Shown: positions 1 to 5,775 of the stretch, in pieces | How positions within the stretch are numbered: position 1 is the first letter of the stretch | Layout of the letters: each line of letters begins with the position of its first letter | NCBI GenBank assembly: GCA_039934635.1 | Contig: JBDTLT010000113.1 | Coordinates: 1-16,512 of the forward strand | Length of the DNA stretch: 16,512 nt | From: DATLFA01 sp039934635 | GTDB lineage: Bacteria > Actinomycetota > Acidimicrobiia > Acidimicrobiales > WLNW01 | Direction of reading: 5' to 3' | Position numbers and translations under genes: made by a program | Notes under the pieces: model-generated | Database searches by the model: none | Told to the model about the DNA's origin: nothing | Seen by the model: the letters and a program-made list of their open reading frames with translations, nothing else

Positions 1-463
1 CGTACTCAACATGCTCACCGAGATCGGCAGCTACGACCGCATCGACGACTTCATCAAGGGTGTCAAGCAGGGCAGCGGCCGGCTGATGGGCTTCGGCCAT
101 CGCGTCTACAAGAGCTACGACCCTCGGGCCAAGATCATCAAGGAAGCGGCGTACGACGTCTTCGAAGTAACGGGCAAAAATCCGTTGCTCGACATGGCGC
201 TCAAGCTCGAAGAGGTTGCGCTCGCCGACGATTACTTCGTCAGCCGCAAGCTCTATCCCAACGTCGACTTCTACTCGGGCCTCATCTACCAGGCGATGGG
301 TTTCCCGGTCGAGATGTTCACCGTGATGTTCGCGATTCCGCGAGTGTCAGGGTGGCTGTCGCACTGGCTAGAGGCGCTGCAACAGAACACACGCATCTCG
401 CGTCCGCGCCAGCTCTATATCGGCGCCCCTGAGCGCGACTACGTCGGTATCGACGCGCGCTGA
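1..463 (+). CDS. gltA: Citrate synthase, C-terminal part (5' end outside window)
   Basis: This enzyme condenses acetyl-CoA with oxaloacetate to give citrate at the entry to the TCA cycle, in the cytosol. The frame is open from base 2 and stops with TGA at 461-463, leaving about 153 residues of a protein that is normally near 430. The visible part carries the catalytic histidine in GFGHRVY, the catalytic aspartate in PNVDFYSG, and the closing RPRQLYIGAPERDYV segment, which resembles type II citrate synthases of actinobacteria. The first ATG in the window (base 11) is internal: the residues before it (VLN) continue the helix that normally leads into this region. The gene converges on the VOC protein gene with a 43-nt gap. 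Family assignment is firm. Whether it is the main citrate synthase or a methylcitrate synthase paralogue cannot be settled from this part alone. Confidence 0.95.
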   Translation, partial: VLNMLTEIGSYDRIDDFIKGVKQGSGRLMGFGHRVYKSYDPRAKIIKEAAYDVFEVTGKNPLLDMALKLEEVALADDYFVSRKLYPNVDFYSGLIYQAMGFPVEMFTVMFAIPRVSGWLSHWLEALQQNTRISRPRQLYIGAPERDYVGIDAR

Positions 464-467
464 CTCG

Positions 468-482
468 TGCGGCTCCGCCGCA
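468..482. terminator. Small hairpin between convergent genes, possible bidirectional terminator
   Basis: TGCGG and CCGCA form a perfect 5-bp stem around a 5-nt loop (CTCCG), 4 nt after the citrate synthase stop and in the 43-nt gap before the stop of the convergent gene. There is no T-run on either side. It could end transcription in the way suggested for actinobacterial hairpins, but the stem is short and may be chance in GC-rich DNA. Confidence 0.3.
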
Positions 483-506
483 ACGATGCCACCCCGGTAC
501 AGCTTC

Positions 507-983
507 TCAAATCCCGTCGGCGGCGGCTTGCAGCGCGGCGAGGTCGAGCTTCTTCATGGTGAACATGGCGGTCATCGCGCGCTCGGCCCGTTCTTTGTCG
601 GGATCGTTCAGCATCTCCTGCCAACCAACCGGACAGACCTGCCACGACAAGCCGTACTTGTCTTTCAGCCAACCACATGGGCCTTCTTCGCCACCATCGG
701 CGGTCAGCTTGTCCCAGTAGTAGTCGATCTCTTTCTGGTCGGCGCAGTTGATCAACAATGAGATCGCCTCGGTGAAAGTGAAATGCGGGCCGCCGTTGAT
801 GGCGGTGTACTCCTGGCCGTCGAGCACGAAATCGACAGTCAAGACCGAGCCGGCCGGACCGGGGCCGGACTCGCCGTAGTGGGTGACGGTTGTGATCTTC
901 GAGTTCGGAAAGATCGACACGTAGAACTCGGCGGCCTCGACACTTTGCGTATCGAACCAGAGGTTGGGGGTGATGCGAGGCAT
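507..983 (-). CDS. VOC-family protein, PhnB / 3-demethylubiquinone methyltransferase-like fold
   Basis: This 158-residue protein is of the vicinal oxygen chelate superfamily, in the PhnB-like branch often labelled 3-demethylubiquinone-9 3-methyltransferase domain. The N-terminus ITPNLWFDTQSVEAAEFY, the central VDFVLDGQEYTAINGGPHF, and the closing GLSWQVCPVGWQEML are typical of this group. Length fits a single-domain member. Such proteins form beta-alpha-beta-beta-beta cavities that bind small molecules or a metal, but most in this branch have no proven reaction, so no substrate is assigned. The start at 983 is supported by an AAGGA ribosome-binding site at 991-995 with a 7-nt spacer. A TAnnnT box (TACGGT on the minus strand, 1037-1042) could be its -10 element. 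It is a single gene, convergent with citrate synthase. Confidence 0.9.
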   Translation of the reverse strand: MPRITPNLWFDTQSVEAAEFYVSIFPNSKITTVTHYGESGPGPAGSVLTVDFVLDGQEYTAINGGPHFTFTEAISLLINCADQKEIDYYWDKLTADGGEEGPCGWLKDKYGLSWQVCPVGWQEMLNDPDKERAERAMTAMFTMKKLDLAALQAAADGI

Positions 984-1152
984 GGCATGGTCCTTGTCGT
1001 CGGTATCGTTCGTCTGCCGTACTGACGATGGCAGCCACCGTAAGTCATCGCGACGCTGGTGAATCGACCGGCTCTTGGCAGTGAGCGCGCTGGTCTATCG
1101 CAGCAACGCCACCGCCACCACCGCCGTATCTGCCACCCGCGGACTCACGCGA
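984..1152. other. Intergenic stretch upstream of the VOC gene
   Basis: This stretch holds the VOC ribosome-binding site (991-995) and a possible -10 box for it (1037-1042, minus strand). A short low-complexity run of CCACC/CCGCC units lies near 1107-1138. Neither strand shows a convincing gene: the long open frame on the plus strand here runs antisense through the neighbouring cysteine-cluster gene and looks like a shadow. Confidence 0.5.
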
Positions 1153-1201
1153 ACTCTCGTAGCAAATACGCACGCCCACCGTGCATTCTTGCTACGAGAG
1201 T
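1153..1201 (-). terminator. Strong nested hairpin after the YkgJ-type gene
   Basis: A perfect 13-bp inverted repeat (arms 1153-1165 and 1189-1201, core CTCTCGTAGCAA / TTGCTACGAGAG) encloses a second 5-bp stem, GCACG (1170-1174) and CGTGC (1180-1184), with loop CCCAC. The two stems are separated by a 4-nt internal loop on each side. It begins 1 nt beyond the second of two tandem stop codons (TGATGA, 1208-1203) of the minus-strand gene, the expected place for a transcription terminator or an mRNA 3'-end stabiliser. No T-run follows, so it is not a classical intrinsic terminator. It could also be a dispersed repetitive palindrome. Confidence 0.55.
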
Positions 1202-1205
1202 GTCA

Positions 1206-1835
1206 TCAGCGCCCGCGGCGACGCGACAGTTCGACCCGCACCTCTTGTACATCTGGTTCGCGGCCGAGGAAGGCGTCGTGCAATTCGACAGACAGCACCG
1301 CGCGCTGTGTGGCGTTCGGTCCAGGTGCGCCGTCGAACACCTCGCTCGCGTGGTCGCCCAGGAATGCTGCCGCGGCACGCACTGCGTCGTGGCGCACGCG
1401 GTCGGCGTCGGTGGGATACGAGAATCGCCATCGCTGCGCCCGCTGGTCGATGAGCGCTTTGTCGGCGTCGTCGATGCGGAGCCCCGCCGCGGGAAATACG
1501 CGGCAGTCGTAGACACGACAGGTTCGCGGCCGGTGCTCGTAAATCGAGCATTTGCCGTCGATCAGCATCGGGCAGTGGCCCCGCTCGTCATAGCCCATCA
1601 ACACGTGGCCGCGTGGCAGGCGCGGCGCGGGGAACAACAACTCGGCCGGTATGTGCGACAGCGTGTCGGTCTCGTCCGGCTCGATGTGGACGAATTGGGA
1701 CGACGTGCAACAGGCCGTGCAACTGCCGCACGGCACGTCGGACCCGCGCTCGCCCCGCAGCGCGCTCTGCATGCCGGTGACCCACGTCGCGAAGTCGCCC
1801 GCGGCCAGGCCGTCGTCCGAATTCACGTCAGTCAC
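1206..1835 (-). CDS. YkgJ-family CxxCxxCC cysteine-cluster protein
   Basis: This cytosolic protein of about 209 residues has the cysteine pattern of the YkgJ / CxxCxxCC family (PF03692). The first cluster is CGSCTACC (C36, C39, C42, C43 from the chosen start), followed by C88, C96, C106 and C111 in the segment HCPMLIDGKCSIYEHRPRTC. The family is thought to bind zinc or an iron-sulfur cluster; its reaction is not established in general. The GTG at 1835 overlaps the stop of the upstream gene (shared GTGACTGA), suggesting translational coupling, with GGTG 7 nt upstream as a weak ribosome-binding site. A second GTG at 1826, preceded by GAAAG with an 8-nt spacer, is nearly as good and would give 206 residues. 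The frame extends further to 1913, but only by running antiphase through the upstream gene. It ends in tandem TGA codons. Confidence 0.85.
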   Translation of the reverse strand: MTDVNSDDGLAAGDFATWVTGMQSALRGERGSDVPCGSCTACCTSSQFVHIEPDETDTLSHIPAELLFPAPRLPRGHVLMGYDERGHCPMLIDGKCSIYEHRPRTCRVYDCRVFPAAGLRIDDADKALIDQRAQRWRFSYPTDADRVRHDAVRAAAAFLGDHASEVFDGAPGPNATQRAVLSVELHDAFLGREPDVQEVRVELSRRRGR

Positions 1836-2169
1836 TTTCGAACACCAGCAACGTCGCGCCGTCGCGTACCCACAGTCCGGCCACGTACGGCAGCCGGCCC
1901 TGTTTGCGCGCATGTCGCGAGCGCAGTCCGCCGTCGGCGAAGTCGCCGGCTACCTCGTCGCGCCAGACTGCGACCCGCTGGTCGCGGTCGACCCATCGCA
2001 GGGGCACCCCCCAGTCATCGTGCAGCCCGACTCGGATTGCGGGATCCGCCAGCGCTGCCTCGACCTGCGCACGAGTGAGATTGCTCGCCGACCGCGACCA
2101 CTGGCGGCCATTGTCGTCCCAGAGACGGTCGTCGGCGAAGCGATTCGCGTTGCGGGGCCGTGCGTTCAC
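1828..2169 (-). CDS. Conserved-looking hypothetical protein, 113 aa
   Basis: The family is not recognised. The 113-residue product is soluble, rich in Asp, Arg and Trp, with no signal peptide, membrane segment or clear motif. The central part (DPAIRVGLHDDWGVPLRWVD) and the end (AGLWVRDGATLLVFESD) look like alternating strands. It is probably real because the next gene overlaps it by 8 nt, the frame fills the space, and codon third positions are GC-rich. The only available start is GTG 2169. A GGGAGG sequence lies directly against it, too close to act as a ribosome-binding site, and no other start codon exists before the in-frame stop at 2215-2217. The mRNA may be leaderless, with CAGACT (minus strand, 2176-2181) as a weak -10 box. 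It is divergent from the toxin-antitoxin module and only 41 bp from its operator. Confidence 0.6.
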   Translation of the reverse strand: MNARPRNANRFADDRLWDDNGRQWSRSASNLTRAQVEAALADPAIRVGLHDDWGVPLRWVDRDQRVAVWRDEVAGDFADGGLRSRHARKQGRLPYVAGLWVRDGATLLVFESD

Positions 2170-2193
2170 CCTCCCAGTCTGCCAGCGAGCGCA

Positions 2194-2227
2194 ATACCGA
2201 TCGGCTCCGCGGTATCAGACTGATACC
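2194..2227. promoter_or_regulatory. Palindromic operator of the toxin-antitoxin operon
   Basis: A perfect 17-bp palindrome, GGTATCAG-A-CTGATACC, lies at 2211-2227, just before the antitoxin gene. A third copy of the half-site core, ATACC, lies at 2194-2198 (ATACCG, pairing as an inverted repeat with CGGTAT at 2210-2215). Ribbon-helix-helix antitoxins bind such short palindromes and repress their own operon. The right arm overlaps the proposed -10 box, so binding would block RNA polymerase. Because the divergent hypothetical gene starts at 2169, the same sites might also affect it. Palindrome seen directly; the role is inferred. Confidence 0.75.
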
Positions 2228-2229
2228 AT
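2224..2229 (+). promoter_or_regulatory. Candidate -10 box of the toxin-antitoxin operon (TACCAT)
   Basis: TACCAT matches TAnnnT and lies 7 nt before the ATG at 2237, the geometry of a leaderless transcript. The same arrangement occurs before three other genes in the window. It overlaps the right arm of the palindrome. No clear -35 box is visible. Confidence 0.4.
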
Positions 2230-2236
2230 GGAGTCC

Positions 2237-2440
2237 ATGGCAATGACCCTGCGACTGACCGACCACGAGCAGGAAGCGTTGCGGGCCCGAGCGGCGGCCG
2301 AGGGCATTTCCATGCAAGAGGCAGCGCGGCGAGCAGTGCGAGAGTTCGTCGCCCGCGGCGAACATCGAGATCGCGTCAGCCGGGCATCGGCAGTCATCAC
2401 GGAGCGTCACGCAGACGCTCTGCGTCGACTCGGTGAATGA
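2237..2440 (+). CDS. Ribbon-helix-helix antitoxin of a Doc-type module
   Basis: This small DNA-binding antitoxin (67 residues from the chosen start) should neutralise the Doc toxin encoded next and repress the operon. The N-terminal strand MTLRLTDHE is followed by two helices (EALRARAAAEGISMQEAARR and AVREFVARG), as in CopG/Arc-type ribbon-helix-helix proteins. The basic linker and the last ten residues (ADALRRLGE) would form the toxin-binding tail, as the C-terminus of Phd does. Three in-frame ATGs compete: 2228, 2237 and 2243. I chose 2237 because TACCAT lies 7 nt upstream and because, from memory, family members often begin MAMTLRL. ATG 2243 has GGAG 9 nt upstream and is a real alternative. 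The stop overlaps the toxin start (ATGA, 2437-2440), so translation is coupled. Confidence 0.85.
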   Translation: MAMTLRLTDHEQEALRARAAAEGISMQEAARRAVREFVARGEHRDRVSRASAVITERHADALRRLGE

Positions 2441-2823
2441 CAAGACCAACCGAGTTCCTCGATCTCGACGACGTGCTGACGCTCGCGGCCGCGCTGCTCG
2501 GCAACCCATCACCAATGCGTGATGTCGGATTGCTAGGCGCCGCAGTCGCGCGACCTCGGACAACGGTCTTCGGCGAGGATGCCTACCCCGATGTTTGGAC
2601 AAAGGCAGCGGCGCTGTTGCAGTCGATCGTGAGCAACCACGCACTCGTCGACGGCAACAAGCGTCTCGGTTGGCTCGCAACCGCGGTGTTCTTGGAGATC
2701 AACAACGCAAGCGTCGCGGAGGCGATGAACGACGATGTGTACGACCTCGTCTGGAATGTCGCTGCTCATGATCCGACGATCGAACAGATCGCCGATGACC
2801 TTCGTCGACTCGGCTCCCGCTGA
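2437..2823 (+). CDS. doc: Doc toxin (death-on-curing, Fic superfamily)
   Basis: This 128-residue toxin is the length expected of Doc. Doc from phage P1 is a kinase-like Fic protein that phosphorylates elongation factor EF-Tu and stops translation. The signature HALVDGNKR (residues 68-76) matches the Doc form HxFxDxNKR, ending in NKR rather than the NGR of AMP-transferring Fic enzymes. H68, D72, N74, K75 and R76 are present; the usual Phe two residues after His is Leu. The N-terminal FLDLDDVLTLAAAL and the central PRTTVFGEDAYPDVWTKAAALLQS also fit the family, the latter containing the flap before the active helix. No residue loss suggests inactivation. Its start lies inside the antitoxin stop (ATGA overlap). 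The gene converges on the NIPSNAP gene, with a possible gene remnant in between. Confidence 0.93.
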   Translation: MTRPTEFLDLDDVLTLAAALLGNPSPMRDVGLLGAAVARPRTTVFGEDAYPDVWTKAAALLQSIVSNHALVDGNKRLGWLATAVFLEINNASVAEAMNDDVYDLVWNVAAHDPTIEQIADDLRRLGSR

Positions 2824-2832
2824 TGACCGTCT

Positions 2833-2946
2833 GTGCTCTCCGGTCGGCGCCTCACCGCGCGTGATTTCGGGCCGCGGCGAACCCGGTGCCCGCGTCACCG
2901 TCCCCGGCGCGTTGAGCACGACCGGTGCGATGTAGTCCTCGGGCAT
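2833..2946 (-). pseudogene. Coding-like remnant, possibly the C-terminal tail of a CaiB/BaiF CoA-transferase
   Basis: Between the Doc stop and the NIPSNAP stop, the minus strand carries about 38 codons with almost every third base G or C. They encode MPEDYIAPVVLN, then TRAPGSPRPEITRG and APTGEH. The pattern of a tail ending in PG-x-R followed by AP-x-GEH recalls the end of CaiB/BaiF (type III) CoA-transferases. The frame has no start of its own that would make a full gene, and the expected last residues after GEH are replaced by sequence antisense to doc. This suggests a fragment left after a rearrangement next to the toxin-antitoxin module. The identification rests on short motifs from memory and may be wrong; the coding-like base use is seen directly. 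Confidence 0.35.
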
Positions 2947-2969
2947 CCCTCCACGTATCGGCGGGGCGG

Positions 2970-3728
2970 TCAGTCGCCCGCGAGCCACATCTCGAGCGAC
3001 GCGTCTTCCCAGTCGTCGGGCCCGTAGACGGTGCGGGGCAGCGGCGTCATGTGGCGTTCGTTACCGCCGGTGATCCACGTGAGCGAGGCCTGCTCCCACT
3101 TGGCGATGCGATCGTCGACGGTGCCCTCGTCGGACCAACCGCGCGACGTGTAGCGCGCCTTGTGAAATGCCGTGCGCGCCGCGATCGATGTTGCCCACAC
3201 GACGATCACTTCGCTGCGGTTGTTGCTGACTTCGTAGAGCCCGGTCAGCCGGTGGCCGTAGTCCTCCATGATCGGCACCTGCTGCTCGCGCACGGCGGAC
3301 AAGTAGTCCGCTTGCGTACCCGGTCGCACATCCCACATCTCGGCGACGAACAGACTGCCCTTGATGCCGGCCGCCGCGATCTCGTCGGTCGTCGGTGACC
3401 CGGGCGCACCGATGCAGAGTCGGTCATAACCACCCGAACGCCACTTCGCCGCGGTGTCCCACCAATCACCGTAGAACGCCTTGCGCCGTTTGAGGTTGAG
3501 GCGATCGGCGTTGGACGCCCAACCGTCCCACCCGTTGGGCACGTCCCAGATGATGTGCACCTCGGGCCACCGTCCACCCGCCGCGCCGAGCACGAAGAAC
3601 GCACCCTGCAACTTGAACATGTCGGGCATCTTTTGCACCGGGTCGCGCAAGAGGTGCTCCATGTAGTCGTACTGCCCTTGGCCGATGACATCGACGACTT
3701 CGTAGAGGTACAGATCGGATTTGGCCAT
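2970..3728 (-). CDS. NIPSNAP-family protein (dimeric alpha-beta barrel), 252 aa
   Basis: The protein has two ferredoxin-like halves of the NIPSNAP/ABM type. The first (about 5-100) contains YLYEVVDVIGQGQYDYMEHL and AAGGRWPEVHIIWDVP. The second (about 125-220) contains SLFVAEMWDVRPGTQADYL and GHRLTGLYEVSNNRSEVIVV. Each follows the family scheme of strand, helix with a turn-in, and a strand carrying a VxxxW element. NIPSNAP domains are known from mitochondria and from bacterial gene clusters, usually with unknown ligands; related barrels cyclise or oxidise polyketide-like molecules. No signal peptide or membrane segment is seen. ATG 3728 is supported by GAGG at 3736-3739 with a 7-nt spacer. It is the last gene of a four-gene minus-strand run, 32 nt after the quinone oxidoreductase. 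Confidence 0.8.
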   Translation of the reverse strand: MAKSDLYLYEVVDVIGQGQYDYMEHLLRDPVQKMPDMFKLQGAFFVLGAAGGRWPEVHIIWDVPNGWDGWASNADRLNLKRRKAFYGDWWDTAAKWRSGGYDRLCIGAPGSPTTDEIAAAGIKGSLFVAEMWDVRPGTQADYLSAVREQQVPIMEDYGHRLTGLYEVSNNRSEVIVVWATSIAARTAFHKARYTSRGWSDEGTVDDRIAKWEQASLTWITGGNERHMTPLPRTVYGPDDWEDASLEMWLAGD

Positions 3729-3760
3729 GCCGTTGCCTCAGCGCTCGGTAGGGATGCAGT

Positions 3761-4753
3761 TCACACGGTTGGTTGGACGTCGATGGCGATCTTGCCGAAG
3801 TTGGCGTTCGCCTCCATCATTCGGTGCGCGTCGGGCATCGCTTCGAGCGAGAACCGCGCGTCGATCACGGTCTGGAATCGGCCCGCTTCGAAGCCGGGAA
3901 CGATCTCGCGGGCGAATCGCTGGCTGATCGTGATCTTCTCGTCGAGTGGCCGCGCCCGCAACACGGTTCCGATGATGCGCGCTCGCTTGGGCATCAACTT
4001 GGCGACGTTGATCGTTGCCTTGCCCGACCCCATGGTGCCTACCTGCACGATCGCCCCCTTCAGCGCCAGCGCATCGATGTTGCGGTCGACATAGTCGCCG
4101 CCGATGACGTCGAGCACGACGTCGACGCCTCTGCCCCCCGTTGCCTCGAGTACGACTTCGACGAAGTCTTCGGTCGCGTAGTCGACCGCTCGGTCCGCAC
4201 CGAGATCGATGCAGCGCGCGCATTTGCTCGCCGACGCGGTGACGATGACGGTCGCGCCAAACGATTTGGCGATCTGGATGGCAGCGGTACCGACACCCGA
4301 CCCACCGGCATGGATGAGCACGGCGCCGCTCGGCGACAAACCGCCGTTCGCGACGAGCGCGTCGAAGGCAGTGATCCACACTTCGGGAATCGAACCGGCG
4401 TCGGCGAGTGAGACGCCCGATGGCACGCGTATGGCCTGCCGTTCGTGCACTGCGAGGCGCGATGCGTAGCCGCCGCCACTGACGACGCCCATCACCGAAT
4501 CGCCGACGCGCCAGTTGATCACGCGGTCCCCCAACGCGACGACGCGTCCCGCGAACTCCAGCCCGGGGATCTCGTAGACCGGCGGCGGTGCCGGCTGCGG
4601 GTACATCCCCATGCGTTGCAGCACTTCGGCGCGGTTGACCGCCGTCGACACCACATCGACGAGCACTTCCTCGGGCCCGACCACCGGGTCAGGGACTTCG
4701 CGGACGCGCAATACCTCGGGCCCGCCTTTTTCGTCGAGCACGATCGCTCGCAT
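3761..4753 (-). CDS. NAD(P)H:quinone oxidoreductase, PIG3-type zinc-independent MDR
   Basis: This 330-residue medium-chain dehydrogenase/reductase has full family length. The N-terminal catalytic domain (1-120) starts MRAIVLDEKGGPEVLRV and contains VSTAVNRAEVLQRMGMYP, the hallmark of PIG3-type quinone oxidoreductases. The Rossmann domain carries the nucleotide-binding motif HAGGSGVGTAAIQIAK (148-163) and the later ADRAVDY and DVVLDVIGG segments. The catalytic and structural zinc cysteines and histidines of alcohol dehydrogenases are missing, so it should be zinc-independent and use NADPH to reduce a quinone or enone. The frame continues upstream to 4951, but ATG 4753 is where homology begins and it is preceded by a purine-rich GGGGGAG. 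It lies 17 nt after the SnoaL-like gene and 32 nt before NIPSNAP, most likely in one transcript. Confidence 0.9.
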   Translation of the reverse strand: MRAIVLDEKGGPEVLRVREVPDPVVGPEEVLVDVVSTAVNRAEVLQRMGMYPQPAPPPVYEIPGLEFAGRVVALGDRVINWRVGDSVMGVVSGGGYASRLAVHERQAIRVPSGVSLADAGSIPEVWITAFDALVANGGLSPSGAVLIHAGGSGVGTAAIQIAKSFGATVIVTASASKCARCIDLGADRAVDYATEDFVEVVLEATGGRGVDVVLDVIGGDYVDRNIDALALKGAIVQVGTMGSGKATINVAKLMPKRARIIGTVLRARPLDEKITISQRFAREIVPGFEAGRFQTVIDARFSLEAMPDAHRMMEANANFGKIAIDVQPTV

Positions 4754-4770
4754 CGCTCCCCCGGCTTTCC

Positions 4771-5232
4771 CTAGAACCTGGGCGCACGTTCGGTGCGCAA
4801 ATCGAATGACAAGTGCTCGCTCATGTTGCCGATGAGATCGACGAAGATCATGCGCACGTCGAACCACCATTCTCCGTCGACCTTGTGGAACGTGTCGTGA
4901 TAGCGACCCGACACGATCGGCTGCAGCGGCAAGGCACTCGTCTGCTGGCATACGACGAAATAGGAGCGCGCCGTTGCCGTGCCCGCCGCGTCGTCGACCG
5001 CGACGATGACGTTGCTCGCGATATGGCGCGTGCGCAGTGTGCCCGAATCTTCGTGCACCCGATTGGTGGCACGGTAGAACGTCGCTACTGCATCACCCCG
5101 CAGATCGCCCGAGCCGCGGTCGGAGCGAATCGCACCGTGACGGAACAGCTCGCCCAGCTCATCGAATTGTGCGAGGTCGACGTACTCACCGTAGCGATAC
5201 AGCAAGTTCTCGATGTGTTGTTCATCCGCCAC
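4771..5232 (-). CDS. SnoaL-like / NTF2-fold protein, 153 aa
   Basis: This small cone-shaped fold (SnoaL_4-like, PF13577 type) has the usual order of motifs: an N-terminal helix pair IENLLYRYGEYVDLAQFDEL, then LRTRHIASNVIVAVD, ARSYFVVCQQTS, PIVSGRYHDTFHKVDGEWWF, and a final RMIFVDLIGNMSEHL. Family members are dehydratases, isomerases, cyclases or hydroxylating-dioxygenase beta-like subunits, and the sequence does not choose between them. I chose the GTG start at 5232 because GGGGAGG stands 6 nt upstream and the family helix begins just after. Upstream ATGs at 5253 and 5280 remain in frame but lack this. It follows the SRPBCC gene by 44 nt and precedes the oxidoreductase by 17 nt. Confidence 0.85.
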   Translation of the reverse strand: MADEQHIENLLYRYGEYVDLAQFDELGELFRHGAIRSDRGSGDLRGDAVATFYRATNRVHEDSGTLRTRHIASNVIVAVDDAAGTATARSYFVVCQQTSALPLQPIVSGRYHDTFHKVDGEWWFDVRMIFVDLIGNMSEHLSFDLRTERAPRF

Positions 5233-5276
5233 GGCCGGCCTCCCCTCGCGCATCATTGCAGATGACGAAGTCGCGG

Positions 5277-5711
5277 TCACCCTCGACTCGAGGCGACGCG
5301 CGCCACCACCATGTCGGCGGCCGTGGTGATCGCCGCCTTCGCCCGTTCGAGGAACTCGTCGCTCGATCCGTCATCGAGCGCCTCGGCGAGATACGACCAC
5401 ACCAGATGACACTCGGCGCCGTCGTCACGGAGCGCGGTCGTCGCCTGGTAGAGCTTGACCGGCGCGCCCGCCACGATCTCGTACACCCGGCGCCACGGAG
5501 GCTCGAGGGTCAACGTGCGCTCGACGAGGTCCCATTGCCCCAGTCGGAAGTGGACCTCCGCGCCGGCACCGTGCGGCGGCGGATCGCCGGACACGGTGTA
5601 CCCGTGCGTCACGTCGAACAAGAAATCGAGCAACGCCCGCCACACGACATCGCGCGACGCGTCGATATGTCGCTCGACGACGAAGGTCTTGTACGACGGG
5701 CGAGGCGGCAT
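5277..5711 (-). CDS. SRPBCC / START-like fold protein (polyketide cyclase-like), 144 aa
   Basis: The N-terminal FVVERHIDASRDVVWRALLD is the typical opening strand and first helix of the SRPBCC (Bet v 1, START-like) superfamily. It is followed by repeated strand segments such as HFRLGQWDLVERTLTLEP, RRVYEIV and ECHLVWSYLAE, and a long C-terminal helix from about residue 113 (SSDEFLERAKAAITTAADMV). The fold encloses a hydrophobic cavity; members include cyclases, dehydratases and lipid or hormone binders, so only a small-molecule role is inferred. ATG 5711 has no ribosome-binding site, but TAGCCT (minus strand, 5721-5726) stands 9 nt upstream, consistent with a leaderless transcript. It is probably the first gene of the four-gene run and diverges from the RNA methyltransferase gene. 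Confidence 0.8.
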   Translation of the reverse strand: MPPRPSYKTFVVERHIDASRDVVWRALLDFLFDVTHGYTVSGDPPPHGAGAEVHFRLGQWDLVERTLTLEPPWRRVYEIVAGAPVKLYQATTALRDDGAECHLVWSYLAEALDDGSSDEFLERAKAAITTAADMVVARVASSRG

Positions 5712-5720
5712 CGCTGGCGC

Positions 5721-5726
5721 AGGCTA
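5721..5726 (-). promoter_or_regulatory. Candidate -10 box for the SRPBCC run (TAGCCT on minus strand)
   Basis: TAGCCT (AGGCTA on the plus strand) fits TAnnnT and lies 9 nt before the ATG at 5711, where no ribosome-binding site is seen. The same hexamer occurs in the opposite direction before the divergent methyltransferase gene (5770-5775). No -35 element was recognised. Confidence 0.4.
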
Positions 5727-5751
5727 GCGGCCCGCTCTGAGAAGGGCCGCT
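5726..5751. repeat. 8-bp inverted repeat in the divergent promoter region
   Basis: AGCGGCCC (5726-5733) and GGGCCGCT (5744-5751) are perfect inverted copies separated by 10 nt. They lie between the two candidate -10 boxes of the divergent SRPBCC and RNA methyltransferase genes. A regulator-binding site controlling both is possible. GC-rich palindromes also arise by chance, so confidence in function is low. Confidence 0.4.
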
Positions 5752-5769
5752 CGGGCCTTGGTTGCGCCG

Positions 5770-5775
5770 TAGCCT
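5770..5775 (+). promoter_or_regulatory. Candidate -10 box for the RNA methyltransferase gene (TAGCCT)
   Basis: TAGCCT lies exactly 7 nt before the GTG at 5783, the spacing of a leaderless actinobacterial promoter. There is no properly placed ribosome-binding site for that GTG. The box forms an inverted pair with AGGCTA at 5721-5726. Confidence 0.45.

Noticed and set aside
1107..1138. CCACC/CCGCC-rich run as a tandem repeat element
   Set aside because: The units are irregular and too few. It is ordinary low-complexity sequence in GC-rich intergenic DNA.
1153..1201. tRNA or CRISPR repeat
   Set aside because: The structure is a single nested hairpin without cloverleaf arms, and no second copy or regular spacing is seen in the window.
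1059..2078. 339-codon open frame on the plus strand
   Set aside because: It runs antisense through the cysteine-cluster and hypothetical genes. Its translation is Arg/Ala/His-rich low-complexity sequence without motifs, typical of a shadow frame in GC-rich DNA.
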